Shown: positions 6,624 through 14,178 of the stretch, piece after piece
How the letters are laid out: each line of letters starts with the position of its first letter
Numbering within the stretch: the stretch's first letter is position 1
Assembly: GCA_017559685.1 (NCBI GenBank)
Contig: JAFYQY010000023.1
Coordinates: 1-24,255 of the forward strand
DNA from: Alistipes sp.
GTDB lineage: Bacteria; Bacteroidota; Bacteroidia; Bacteroidales; Rikenellaceae
Length of the DNA stretch: 24,255 nucleotides
Reading direction: 5' to 3'
The notes under the pieces: generated by a model
What the model saw: only the letters and a program-made list of their open reading frames with translations
Told to the model about the DNA's origin: nothing
The model's database searches: none
Position numbers and translations under genes: made by a program

Positions 6624-8858
6624 ATGAAAAAAGTTCTCTTTTTTATTGGTGCAATAGCGATTTCTTTCGCAGCACAAGCGAGAGACTACGTTCTCTCTAC
6701 ACCAAACTCAACAATCATCATTTCGGCTTCGGAGGGTAAGACTCCATACTTCCTCTACTACGGTTCACGTGCTGAGGTTAGCGACGTAAAGGCTGCCGGA
6801 AGAACACTCCACAAGCAGGAGGCATACCCTGCATACGGTACTCGTTGCGACCGCCCTTTCGCTTCGCTCGTAAAGCAGCACGATGGCGACAATGCCGTAA
6901 AGTTAGTTGTTGAAAAGATAACCGAGAGCAAAGAGGGCAACGTCTCTACCCTCTCGCTCTTATTGCGTGATGTGGCGCACCCTACTCTTGCCGTAAAGTT
7001 GAACTACTCGGCATATTCGGACTGCGACATCATCAAGATGAACACCGAATACATCAACGAGGGCAAGAAACCTGTAGTTTTGCAAAAATATCTATCGGCA
7101 GTTCTTCCGCTTCAGTCAGATAACTGCGTGTTGCTCCACCTCGACGGTACTACCAAGAACGAGTGCAACGAGCATATCGAGCCTCTCACAAATGGTGTTA
7201 AGACAATCTCCACACAAGCTGGTTCACAGGTTGCAAAGCACGTAAACGCATCGTTTATGCTCGGCATCGACGGCCGTCTCGACGAGACCAACTGCCCTGT
7301 AATTGCAGGTACTCTCGTATGGATGGGTAACTTCCACTTCGAGTTCCACAACACACTTCAGAATAGCGCAAAGACACTCTTTATGGGTGGCATCAACCCT
7401 GCTGCGAGCGACTACACTCTCGCAGGCAAGAAGTCGCTCGTAACACCTGAAATGGTATTCGCATACTCAAACGAGGGTAAGGGCGGTGTAACCCGCACAC
7501 TCCACAAGTGGGCTCGCAAGTATCAACTTCTCGACGGCACCGTACAGCGTGAGGTATTGCTCAACTCTTGGGAGGGTGTTCACTTCGACACCACCGAGGA
7601 GAATTTGAATGGTATGATTACCGACTTTGCAAAGCTCGGTGGCGAGATGTTCGTTGTTGATGACGGTTGGTTTGGTCCAAAATATCCACGTAACAATGGC
7701 ACCTCTTCGCTCGGCGATTGGGGCATCGCAAAGTCGAAGTTGCCAAACGGTATTCGTCCACTTATCGACCTTACCCACAAGAGTGGTATGAAGTTCGGTA
7801 TTTGGATTGAGCCTGAGATGGTTAATGTAAAGAGTGAACTCTACGAGAAGCACCCTGATTGGGTGTTGCGTCACCCAGATTTCGAGCCTTCGTATGGTCG
7901 TGGCGGAGGTCAGATGTTGCTCGATTTGACCAACCCTAAAGTTCAAGATTATGTGTTCAGCATCGTAGATAATATTCTCACCGAAAACCCCGATGTTTAT
8001 TACATTAAGTGGGATAACAATATGGAGATGTTTAACGCATCGTCACAGTATCTTCCAAAGGCATTGCAGTCGAACTTGCAGGTAGAGTTCACACTCGCAC
8101 TCGAGAATATTCTCAAGCGAATTCGTGCGAAGTATCCAAAGGTAATTATTCAGTTGTGCGCATCGGGTGGTACCCGCTTGAATTATGGTTTTATGCCATA
8201 TTTCCAGGAGATGTGGACCAGCGACCAGACCGACGCTTACCACCGTATTCTTATCCAGTGGGGTTCGCTCAACTTCTACCCTGCTAATATGTTGGCCGCT
8301 CACGTAGGCTCGGCATACAGCAAATATACACAGCGTCTTGTGCCTATCAAGTTCCGCTTCGACGTAGCTTCGATGTGTCGTCTCGGAATGGAGATGGTTC
8401 CCGCTAAGTTGAACCCTTCGGAGCGTGAGTACGCAAAGCGTGCAATCGCAGAGTATAAGACTATTCGTCCAATCGTACAGCAGGGTGATCTCTTTCGTCT
8501 TATCTCACCTTACGATGGCGACCGCAACTACACATCGTTGATGTATGTGAACGAGGCGAAGGATAAGGCTGTAGTATTCGCTTACCGCCACCTCATCTGG
8601 CGTGAGATGACCGCACCTATCATCCGCTTGCAGGGCTTGAAGGCTGATGCCAAGTATCGCATCCGTGAGGTTGCCCCTGAGGTTGAGGGCAAGCCTGTAC
8701 GCCTCAATGGCAAGGTTGTTAGCGGTAAGGTTTTGATGCAGGAGGGTATCGTTTTGCCTGAACTTGCAAGAAGCATCAAGTCGAACGAGCCACTCAGCGA
8801 GGTGCGTCCGACAAACGATTGGAAGAGCGTTATTCTCGAGCTTACCGAGGTTAAATAG
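6624..8858 (+). CDS. Secreted alpha-galactosidase, GH36 family
   Basis: A 744-residue enzyme that removes terminal alpha-galactose from oligosaccharides such as raffinose or melibiose. The start at 6624 gives a clean signal peptide (MKKVLFFIGAIAISFAAQA); a longer frame from 6531 would begin upstream of the promoter. An N-terminal beta-sandwich (to about residue 300) precedes a (beta/alpha)8 barrel. The barrel carries VVDDGWFGP (about 344-352), GIWIEPEMV, the nucleophile motif YIKWDNN with Asp464, CASGGTRLNYG, and WTSDQTDAYHR (about 531-541), whose Asp supplies the general acid/base. A C-terminal beta domain ends the protein. All hallmark residues are present, so it should be active. It is not part of a SusC/SusD locus here and lies 9 bp upstream of an essential GTPase gene. 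Confidence 0.93.
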   Translation: MKKVLFFIGAIAISFAAQARDYVLSTPNSTIIISASEGKTPYFLYYGSRAEVSDVKAAGRTLHKQEAYPAYGTRCDRPFASLVKQHDGDNAVKLVVEKITESKEGNVSTLSLLLRDVAHPTLAVKLNYSAYSDCDIIKMNTEYINEGKKPVVLQKYLSAVLPLQSDNCVLLHLDGTTKNECNEHIEPLTNGVKTISTQAGSQVAKHVNASFMLGIDGRLDETNCPVIAGTLVWMGNFHFEFHNTLQNSAKTLFMGGINPAASDYTLAGKKSLVTPEMVFAYSNEGKGGVTRTLHKWARKYQLLDGTVQREVLLNSWEGVHFDTTEENLNGMITDFAKLGGEMFVVDDGWFGPKYPRNNGTSSLGDWGIAKSKLPNGIRPLIDLTHKSGMKFGIWIEPEMVNVKSELYEKHPDWVLRHPDFEPSYGRGGGQMLLDLTNPKVQDYVFSIVDNILTENPDVYYIKWDNNMEMFNASSQYLPKALQSNLQVEFTLALENILKRIRAKYPKVIIQLCASGGTRLNYGFMPYFQEMWTSDQTDAYHRILIQWGSLNFYPANMLAAHVGSAYSKYTQRLVPIKFRFDVASMCRLGMEMVPAKLNPSEREYAKRAIAEYKTIRPIVQQGDLFRLISPYDGDRNYTSLMYVNEAKDKAVVFAYRHLIWREMTAPIIRLQGLKADAKYRIREVAPEVEGKPVRLNGKVVSGKVLMQEGIVLPELARSIKSNEPLSEVRPTNDWKSVILELTEVK

Positions 8859-8867
8859 TTTGTAAAA

Positions 8868-9467
8868 ATGATCACGAAAGCACAGTTCAAATGCTCCTCG
8901 GAGCGCATATCGCAAGTACCTAAAGATTCGTTGAAAGATATCGCTTTCATCGGACGAAGCAACGTTGGTAAGTCGTCGCTAATCAATATGTTAACCCGAC
9001 ACAAGGGTCTCGCAAAGGTATCGGCAACGCCTGGTAAAACCAAGTTGATAAATCACTTCCTGATCAACAATCAGTGGTACTTGGTAGACCTTCCTGGTTA
9101 TGGCTACGCACGCACCTCGAAAAAGGAGCGTGGAGCCTTCGCTAAGATTATCTTGGACTATGTTTTCAAGTGCGAAAAGATGCACTATCTCTTCGTGCTG
9201 GTAGACTCTCGCTTGGAGCCTCAGAAGATAGATTTGGAGTTTATCGAGATGTTGGGACAAGGTGGCGTACCTTTTGCCCTCATCTTCACAAAGTGCGACA
9301 AGCAGTCGGCAACACAGACTCAGCGTGCCGTTACGGCCTACAAGAAACGACTCTCGGAGCAGTGGGAGGAGATGCCTCCGATGTTGCTCTCGTCGAGCGA
9401 AAACGGACAAGGTCGTGACGAAATTGTTGCATTTGTTGAAAAAATCTTAGCAGAAAATGCTGAATAG
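8868..9467 (+). CDS. yihA: Ribosome-assembly GTPase YihA/YsxC (EngB)
   Basis: A 199-residue TRAFAC GTPase of the EngB family, needed for maturation of the large ribosomal subunit and usually essential. All G motifs are visible: G1 GRSNVGKSS (29-37), G2 region SATPGKTK, G3 DLPGYGYA (74-81) and G4 TKCDK (141-145), with SSSENGQGRDE near the C-terminus as G5. Length is typical of the family. It follows the GH36 stop by 9 bp and is likely read from the same promoter; no promoter-like element is seen in that gap. Confidence 0.95.
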   Translation: MITKAQFKCSSERISQVPKDSLKDIAFIGRSNVGKSSLINMLTRHKGLAKVSATPGKTKLINHFLINNQWYLVDLPGYGYARTSKKERGAFAKIILDYVFKCEKMHYLFVLVDSRLEPQKIDLEFIEMLGQGGVPFALIFTKCDKQSATQTQRAVTAYKKRLSEQWEEMPPMLLSSSENGQGRDEIVAFVEKILAENAE

Positions 9468-9481
9468 TGCTATAAAAAGAC

Positions 9482-9489
9482 TATTTTTG
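9482..9489 (+). promoter_or_regulatory. Putative -7 element upstream of prs
   Basis: TATTTTTG fits TAnnTTTG and lies 15 bp after the yihA stop, giving a leader of about 75-80 nt for prs that contains the heptamer repeat at 9503-9533. No TTTG is at the right -33 distance, so the call is tentative. Confidence 0.45.
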
Positions 9490-9495
9490 CAAACG

Positions 9496-9533
9496 AATAA
9501 AAGCCAATGGCTAAAGGTTAATGGCTAACTGCC
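9496..9533. repeat. Degenerate 7-bp tandem repeat upstream of prs
   Basis: After AATAAAA come successive 7-mers GCCAATG, GCTAAAG, GTTAATG and GCTAACT. The same pattern, also preceded by AATAAAA, occurs at 16798-16839 ahead of the HMA gene. It lies wholly in the intergenic leader of prs and has no open frame of its own. Confidence 0.75.
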
Positions 9534-9572
9534 TTATTATTTAGAACTTATACTTAAATAAATAATTATAGT

Positions 9573-10514
9573 ATGGCTATCCACAAAATTAAATTCTTTA
9601 CAGGTCGTGCATCACGCTACCTTGCAGAAAAAATCGTTGCTGCTTACGGCACCACTCTCGGCGAGTGCGAAGTAGTAGAGTTCAGCGACGGCGAGTTCCA
9701 ACCACACTTCATCGAGTCGATTCGTGGCTGTACCGTGTTCATTATTCAGTCAACATTCCCTAAGTCGGACAACTTGATGGAGTTGTTGATGATGATTGAC
9801 GCAGCTAAGCGTGCTTCGGCTTGGAAGGTAGTTGCAGTAATTCCTTACTTCGGTTGGGCACGTCAGGACCGCAAGGATCGTCCACGTGTACCTATCACAT
9901 CGGCTCTCGTAGCAAATATGCTCTCAGTAGCAGGTGCTGACCGTGTTATGACCCTCGACTTGCACGCAGATCAGATTCAGGGCTTCTTCGATGTTCCTGT
10001 TGATGCTCTCTACGCAAGCGGAATCTTTATCCCTTACATCAAGAGCCTCGGCATCGAGGATCTCTCGATTGCTTCTCCTGATATGGGCGGTGCAAAGCGT
10101 GCCAGCACATACGCTAAGTTGCTCGAGGCACCTATCATCATCTCGCACAAGGAGCGTGCAAAGGCTAACGTAGTTGGCTCGATGACCGCTATCGGCGAGG
10201 TTGAGGGACGCAACATCCTTATCGTAGACGATATGATTGACACCGCAGGTACTATCTGTATGGCTGCCAATATGTTGATGGAGCGTGGCGCAAAGAGTGT
10301 TCGTGCAGCTATCACCCACCCTGTATTGTCGGGCAAGGCTTACGAGCGCATCAACGAGAGCGCATTGCAGGAGGTTATCGTAACCGATACTATTCCGCTC
10401 AACCCTGAGAAGGACTTGTCGAAGTTTACCGTTCTTTCGTGCGCTGACATCATCGCAGAGTGCATCGAGCGTGTACACAACTATCAGTCGATCTCGTCAC
10501 TCTTCTACAAATAG
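9573..10514 (+). CDS. prs: Ribose-phosphate pyrophosphokinase (PRPP synthase)
   Basis: A 313-residue cytoplasmic enzyme that makes phosphoribosyl pyrophosphate from ribose-5-phosphate and ATP for purine, pyrimidine, histidine and NAD synthesis. Family marks are the catalytic flexible-loop region PYFGWARQDRKDRPR (91-105), the signature DLHADQIQGFF (129-139) with its metal-binding His, and the PRPP-binding loop VDDMIDTAGT (218-227). Length is typical. The ATG at 9573 is preceded by an A/T-rich leader without a Shine-Dalgarno sequence, usual for this phylum. It is followed within 25 bp by a strong terminator. Confidence 0.96.
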   Translation: MAIHKIKFFTGRASRYLAEKIVAAYGTTLGECEVVEFSDGEFQPHFIESIRGCTVFIIQSTFPKSDNLMELLMMIDAAKRASAWKVVAVIPYFGWARQDRKDRPRVPITSALVANMLSVAGADRVMTLDLHADQIQGFFDVPVDALYASGIFIPYIKSLGIEDLSIASPDMGGAKRASTYAKLLEAPIIISHKERAKANVVGSMTAIGEVEGRNILIVDDMIDTAGTICMAANMLMERGAKSVRAAITHPVLSGKAYERINESALQEVIVTDTIPLNPEKDLSKFTVLSCADIIAECIERVHNYQSISSLFYK

Positions 10515-10535
10515 TAGAGAGTTTACTATACAAAG

Positions 10536-10564
10536 AAATAGCGGTCTTTCGAGACCGCTATTTT
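10536..10564 (+). terminator. Rho-independent terminator after prs
   Basis: A 12-bp perfect stem (AAATAGCGGTCT with AGACCGCTATTT) is capped by a TTCG tetraloop and followed by TTTTC. It lies between convergent genes and may also serve the minus-strand dipeptidase gene that ends at 10580, though the minus-strand T run is weaker. Confidence 0.9.
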
Positions 10565-10579
10565 CATTATTAAGCAAGG

Positions 10580-11260
10580 CTACTTTATAACCTGCAACCT
10601 TTGGCTCGCCTCGGCAAGTGGCATTGCATTAAAGTGCCACCACTCGGCAGGATCGACACGCCAACCCGCCTCGACCATAATCTCACGCAGAAGGCGACGA
10701 TTTTCAAGCTCTCGACGAGTTATTTCGCCCTTCTCGAGGAGCTGTTGCTCAATATCTGTTCTCGAGCGGTCGCCAAAATAGTCGTACTCCGAGCCCATTG
10801 GGATAGGATGTCCGGTACAGTCTACAAGGGTTACGTCGACGGCAATACCGTAATTGTGCGGGCCACCACCTCTCTTATACGGGTTGGCAACGAAAGATTG
10901 AAGATCGGTATTCTCGACAACCTTCCACATCTGCTCCTGAATAAAGCGAGGTCTCGCAGCGTCGTAGACCACCAAGTGGAGATCCATTCGTTTCTTGCGC
11001 AACAAATCGTTTGCCTTTCGTAACTTCTCGACAGCCTCGGGCACAAGATATGCCTCGTCGAGGTCGTTATAGAGCACCCTACCCATAAAGTTATATGGCG
11101 TAGCGTAGACCATATAGACCTCAATGCCTGGTATCTGCTCGGCTACATTCTGCAAACCGAGTTGCTCGAGTTGCTTCTCGATATTCGACTTGGTCTGTCC
11201 GAAAGCGGGTGCCGACATAAACACCAACATTGCCAAAATTAGAGTCATTCTTCTTTTCAT
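10580..11260 (-). CDS. Periplasmic D-Ala-D-Ala dipeptidase, VanX/DdpX-like (M15D)
   Basis: A 226-residue zinc peptidase when started at the ATG at 11260; an in-frame ATG 20 codons upstream lies ahead of the promoter. The N-terminus (MKRRMTLILAMLVFMSAPAFG) is a signal peptide, so the enzyme is periplasmic. The M15D pattern is complete: VVYDAARPR (98-105) with the conserved Arg, GPHNYGIAVD with zinc ligands His135 and Asp142, and EWWHF with catalytic Glu206 and ligand His209. Such enzymes split D-Ala-D-Ala; outside van clusters they are thought to recycle cell-wall dipeptide. There is no vanHA, vanR or vanS next to it, so glycopeptide resistance is not implied. Confidence 0.9.
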   Translation of the reverse strand: MKRRMTLILAMLVFMSAPAFGQTKSNIEKQLEQLGLQNVAEQIPGIEVYMVYATPYNFMGRVLYNDLDEAYLVPEAVEKLRKANDLLRKKRMDLHLVVYDAARPRFIQEQMWKVVENTDLQSFVANPYKRGGGPHNYGIAVDVTLVDCTGHPIPMGSEYDYFGDRSRTDIEQQLLEKGEITRRELENRRLLREIMVEAGWRVDPAEWWHFNAMPLAEASQRLQVIK

Positions 11261-11287
11261 CACGTCTGTTATTTTTGTTTCTAATAG

Positions 11288-11295
11288 CAAATATA
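11288..11295 (-). promoter_or_regulatory. -7 element of the dipeptidase gene
   Basis: The minus strand reads TATATTTG, an exact TAnnTTTG match, 27 nt upstream of the ATG at 11260. The position supports 11260 over the earlier in-frame ATG. Confidence 0.65.
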
Positions 11296-11328
11296 GCGAT
11301 TTATTATTTATCTCTAACATCGTAGCAC

Positions 11329-11364
11329 AAAAATTCCGTTGCAGAGTTTAACTCTACAACGGAA
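11329..11364 (-). terminator. Terminator after the OsmC gene
   Basis: Outer stem TTCCGTTG (11334-11341) with CAACGGAA (11357-11364), one C/A mismatch, and inner stem AGAGT (11343-11347) with ACTCT (11351-11355). On the minus strand it is followed by TTTTTG. It lies 28 bp after the OsmC stop. Confidence 0.85.
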
Positions 11365-11391
11365 CAATCATTCGCTTTTGGTTTATTGACT

Positions 11392-11796
11392 CTACTTCTC
11401 GACCTCGATGCTGACAATCGATATAGAGTGCGATACGGGCGCAATCTTGCGACACATAACCAAGCCTCCGCAATATTTGTCGTTGGCAAGTCGTACGGCG
11501 TGCGAAACCTTCGCCTGGTCGTCGATATGCTTGCACTCGATATTGTAGGAGATATCGAAAGAGAGGAACTGACTGCGACCCTCGACCTTCTCGGTATCGA
11601 GTTCGCCCGACATCTTAATTTCGAGTTTGAGAAGTTTTACTCGCTCCTTCTCGGCTATAGACTGCACGGTCATACCCGCACAAAGTGCTGTCGAATAGAG
11701 CAACAACTCCTTCGGATTGAGTTTCTCTAATTTACAAGAGTCGGCAAGGACAAAATGGCCCTTGTCGTTTGCGTGAATTGTGATAGATTGATTCAT
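11392..11796 (-). CDS. OsmC/Ohr family peroxide-reductase-like protein
   Basis: A 134-residue protein with the start at 11796 (MNQSITIHANDKGHF); a longer frame adds 16 unlikely residues and crosses an inverted repeat. OsmC-family proteins reduce organic hydroperoxides using two Cys residues. Here Cys39 in PKELLLYSTALCAGM fits the first, in the usual long central helix, and Cys109 in NDKYCGG fits the second. The beta-rich ends and central helices match the family length. It is the last gene after the DUF5009-like membrane protein (55 bp gap) and is followed by its own terminator. A perfect 12-bp inverted repeat covers the start codon. Confidence 0.82.
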   Translation of the reverse strand: MNQSITIHANDKGHFVLADSCKLEKLNPKELLLYSTALCAGMTVQSIAEKERVKLLKLEIKMSGELDTEKVEGRSQFLSFDISYNIECKHIDDQAKVSHAVRLANDKYCGGLVMCRKIAPVSHSISIVSIEVEK

Positions 11797-11842
11797 ACTA
11801 TTTGTTTTTAGTGTGTGAGAACTAAACATACAAATAGTATGC
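11794..11842 (-). promoter_or_regulatory. Inverted repeat covering the OsmC start codon
   Basis: CATACTATTTGT at 11794-11805 and its exact reverse complement ACAAATAGTATG at 11831-11842 are separated by 25 bp. On the minus strand the downstream arm ends in the ATG start codon of the OsmC gene. It could fold in mRNA and hide the start, or serve as a two-site operator; no terminator-like T run follows it. Confidence 0.6.
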
Positions 11843-11851
11843 AATTGAGCA

Positions 11852-12976
11852 CTACACCTTCAAGAATATCTCTCGCTTATACATATAGTATAATAGGTAG
11901 TACTGCACCGCCACATTCGCCACGGTAACCACCATAGCCGTCCACTCGTCGCCAATACAGAATGCCAACCAATAGAGCAATGCAGCCAAAACGGCTCTCA
12001 CCTTCAAGAATTTAGGCATCATATAGGCGGCAATCGAGTTCATACCGTAGACCTTGAAGAGCGTCAAACCCTTGCGATAGCCCTTGTAGTCGATAAGGTA
12101 GTAGCAGAGCCACAGCAAGATGAAGCATATTCCACCCGAAAAGAGCGTCATCGACGAAGTCCATATCATCTTGATAATAGGATGCCAGATACTCCACACC
12201 AAGCCCGCAGCAACCATCGTTGCGCCCGTGCCCGCAAACCACCATAGTTTGCGTTTCTCCTCTATCTTCGACTTAGCGATAACGCCAGCGAACATTCCGA
12301 GCATACCCGTAACTATAAAGGTCAGCGAACTGAGTATCCAAGTGTAGTGGTAACTCTCCTTAAAGACTACTACTCCATCAACCACCTTTGCACCGTCACG
12401 GAAGCGACCAAGAACTGCATTATCTACCCACTCGGCAAGGTTGCCATTCGGTGTGTAGTTACCACCGCCATAGCCATCCACCGAGATAAACTCCATAGCT
12501 GCCCAATAACCCAACAGCAACACCACTGCGGCTACAATCTGCGTACGCAACTTGGTAAACAGGAACATAATAGCCGACACTGCGTATGCCACAGCGATAG
12601 CCTGCAAGGTATTGCTATATAAATATATAGTGCTATCGTTTTTATCGAAGAGACCGCCCTGGCAAATCAAACCAAAGACCCAAAGCACCACCACTCGTCG
12701 CACAATGCGCCACAAGGCTGTGCCATAGGTGCGCTCCTCACGCATACGACCAAGCGCAAACGGAATGGTTATACCCGTCATAAAGACAAATAAAGGCATA
12801 ATTATATCCCACGGCGAAAAGCCCTGCCACTCCACGTGGTCGAACAGCCAATAGCAGTCGTTGAGCCAACCGATATCGAGAGTTTTGATAAGACGTCGCA
12901 TCACGGGGCCTACGGCCAACAAAAAGAATAGGTCGGCACCACGCAATACATCCAATGATTCTAATCGTCTCTTCAT
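11852..12976 (-). CDS. Multi-pass membrane protein, COG4299/DUF5009 (HGSNAT/NagX-like)
   Basis: A 374-residue inner-membrane protein with about ten hydrophobic segments. It opens with KRRLESLDVLRGADLFFLLAVGP, the hallmark N-terminus of the COG4299 family related to heparan-alpha-glucosaminide N-acetyltransferase and bacterial NagX. Next come SPWDIIMPLFVFMTGITIPFA and, near the end, YGMNSIAAYMM, both typical. The human relative acetylates terminal glucosamine across a membrane using acetyl-CoA; bacterial substrates are mostly unproven, though such genes often lie in glycan-use loci. No SusC/D genes or GlcNAc enzymes flank it here. It begins 40 bp after the MBL hydrolase stop and no promoter was seen between them. 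Confidence 0.86.
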   Translation of the reverse strand: MKRRLESLDVLRGADLFFLLAVGPVMRRLIKTLDIGWLNDCYWLFDHVEWQGFSPWDIIMPLFVFMTGITIPFALGRMREERTYGTALWRIVRRVVVLWVFGLICQGGLFDKNDSTIYLYSNTLQAIAVAYAVSAIMFLFTKLRTQIVAAVVLLLGYWAAMEFISVDGYGGGNYTPNGNLAEWVDNAVLGRFRDGAKVVDGVVVFKESYHYTWILSSLTFIVTGMLGMFAGVIAKSKIEEKRKLWWFAGTGATMVAAGLVWSIWHPIIKMIWTSSMTLFSGGICFILLWLCYYLIDYKGYRKGLTLFKVYGMNSIAAYMMPKFLKVRAVLAALLYWLAFCIGDEWTAMVVTVANVAVQYYLLYYMYKREIFLKV

Positions 12977-13016
12977 AGTAGTTTGGTCGTAAATCGTTCT
13001 ATTTTAATTAAATGCA

Positions 13017-13811
13017 CTACACTTCAACCGTAAGACCATCGTAGGCAAATTCTACACCTTCACTTAGGCGCAAGTTTGCCACACAATGCAACCCAATATC
13101 GTGCGACATATGGGTCAGATATGCCTTTTTAGGGGCAACCTTCTCTATGAGTTGCATCGCCTCATCGACCGAGAAATGGGAGTCGTGAGGCTCAAATCGC
13201 AAGGCATTGACAACCAACATCTCTACGCCCTGTAATTTTACACTCTCCTCGTCGCTAATCTTCTTAAAATCGGTTAGATAGGCCAACTTGCCGAAACGGA
13301 AGCCCGTAACTTCAAATCGTGAGTGTTCGCCCTTAATCGGAACGATCTCGACGCCCTCAATCTCGAATGGCTCGGTTGCAAATTCGTGCAAAGCCATATG
13401 CGGAACTCCTCGATACGGGTTTTCCGAAAAAGCGTAGTCGAAATCTTTGCGCACGCACTCGCAGGTATCGTGCGAGCCGTAGATATGAACGGTATGTATC
13501 GCTTGCGGATAATCGACAAAGTTCAAGGCTCGGACATCGTCGAGACCGCCAAGATGGTCTTTATGCTTGTGAGTAAGCAATATAGCGGTGATGTGCGAAA
13601 CGCCTTCACGCAAGAGTTGCTGACGGAAATCGGGGCCTGCATCGATAATAAATCGCTTGTCGCCCACCTCCACCATAGCCGAGGTGCGAAGTCGTACATC
13701 ACGCTCGTCGGTCGAGCGACAGACAGCGCAGTCGCAACCTATGAGAGGCACTCCCTGCGAAGTTCCCGTACCGAGAAAAGTTAGGCGTACTGATGTCGTT
13801 TTCGGCTCCAT
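13017..13811 (-). CDS. PhnP-like metallo-beta-lactamase-fold phosphodiesterase
   Basis: A 264-residue cytoplasmic hydrolase. The N-terminus TFLGTGTSQGVPLIGCDCAVC has the Cys26/Cys28/Cys31 cluster that forms the structural zinc site in PhnP. The active-site motif THKHKDH (80-86), LTDFKK with Asp181, and LTHMSHD (232-238) supply the dinuclear metal ligands. PhnP opens 5-phosphoribosyl 1,2-cyclic phosphate; many relatives outside phn operons have unknown substrates, and there are no other phosphonate genes here. The ATG at 13811 follows a TATCTTTG -7 element and is divergent from the ferredoxin gene. It likely heads an operon with the DUF5009-like gene and OsmC. Confidence 0.88.
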   Translation of the reverse strand: MEPKTTSVRLTFLGTGTSQGVPLIGCDCAVCRSTDERDVRLRTSAMVEVGDKRFIIDAGPDFRQQLLREGVSHITAILLTHKHKDHLGGLDDVRALNFVDYPQAIHTVHIYGSHDTCECVRKDFDYAFSENPYRGVPHMALHEFATEPFEIEGVEIVPIKGEHSRFEVTGFRFGKLAYLTDFKKISDEESVKLQGVEMLVVNALRFEPHDSHFSVDEAMQLIEKVAPKKAYLTHMSHDIGLHCVANLRLSEGVEFAYDGLTVEV

Positions 13812-13840
13812 TTTTGCAGTTTATAGATTGTTCAACACCA

Positions 13841-13848
13841 CAAAGATA
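13841..13848 (-). promoter_or_regulatory. -7 element of the MBL hydrolase gene
   Basis: The minus strand reads TATCTTTG, exact to TAnnTTTG, 29 nt upstream of the ATG at 13811. It lies just outside the -33 box of the divergent ferredoxin promoter, so the two polymerase sites overlap in space. Confidence 0.65.
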
Positions 13849-13856
13849 TGATTTTT

Positions 13857-13888
13857 TTTGGATAATTAAGAATTAAAGCGTAACTTTG
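13857..13888 (+). promoter_or_regulatory. Full Bacteroidetes promoter of the ferredoxin gene
   Basis: TTTG at 13857-13860 and TAACTTTG at 13881-13888 are separated by 20 nt, the consensus spacing for TTTG-N(19-21)-TAnnTTTG. Start of transcription is expected near 13895, 25-30 nt before the ATG at 13922. Confidence 0.82.
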
Positions 13889-13921
13889 TACTGTTATTTA
13901 ACACTAATAAATCGATTTATT

Positions 13922-14086
13922 ATGGCTTACAAAATTTCAGATTCGTGTATCGCATGCGGTACCTGCATCGATGAGTGTCCGGTTGAGGCTATCACCGCCG
14001 GCGACATCTATGTAATTGATGCTGACAAGTGCATCGAGTGTGGCGCGTGTGCAGGTGTTTGTCCTTCTGAGGCTATCAGCTTGTAG
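13922..14086 (+). CDS. 2[4Fe-4S] ferredoxin
   Basis: A 54-residue bacterial-type ferredoxin, a small cytoplasmic one-electron carrier. Two CxxCxxCxxxCP motifs are seen: CIACGTCIDECP and CIECGACAGVCP, each expected to hold one [4Fe-4S] cluster, with the pseudo-twofold repeat typical of clostridial ferredoxins. The start at 13922 (MAYKISDS) gives the standard length; the frame extends 12 codons upstream, but that would overlap the transcription start. It is monocistronic, with a consensus promoter and a strong terminator. It may supply electrons to low-potential enzymes such as pyruvate:ferredoxin oxidoreductase or hydrogenases; a link to the PqqD-like gene is only positional. Confidence 0.95.
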   Translation: MAYKISDSCIACGTCIDECPVEAITAGDIYVIDADKCIECGACAGVCPSEAISL

Positions 14087-14112
14087 TCTGACAGAGAGCC
14101 AACGCTTAGAGA

Positions 14113-14150
14113 TAAAGCAACCAATTTTTTGGTTGCTTTATTGTTTTTTA
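14113..14150 (+). terminator. Terminator after the ferredoxin gene
   Basis: A 12-bp perfect stem (TAAAGCAACCAA at 14113-14124 with TTGGTTGCTTTA at 14129-14140), a TTTT loop and the downstream TTGTTTTTTA. It starts 26 bp after the stop. Its 3' arm also contains the TTTG that fits the -33 element of the next promoter. Confidence 0.88.
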
Positions 14151-14159
14151 CTATCTTTG
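14128..14159 (+). promoter_or_regulatory. Promoter of the PqqD-like/TonB receptor operon
   Basis: TTTG at 14128-14131 and TATCTTTG at 14152-14159 are separated by 20 nt, consensus spacing. The -33 box lies inside the ferredoxin terminator hairpin. Start of transcription near 14166 leaves a leader of only about 13 nt before the ATG at 14179. Confidence 0.8.
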
Positions 14160-14178
14160 CGCCATAATTAGAATAATT

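Noticed and set aside
10580..11260. Vancomycin-resistance locus
   Set aside because: The VanX-like peptidase is exported by a signal peptide and has no vanH/vanA/vanS/vanR neighbours; a wall-recycling role is more likely.
11794..11842. Invertible promoter flanked by inverted repeats
   Set aside because: The 25-bp spacer is too short to carry a promoter, and no recombinase gene is nearby.
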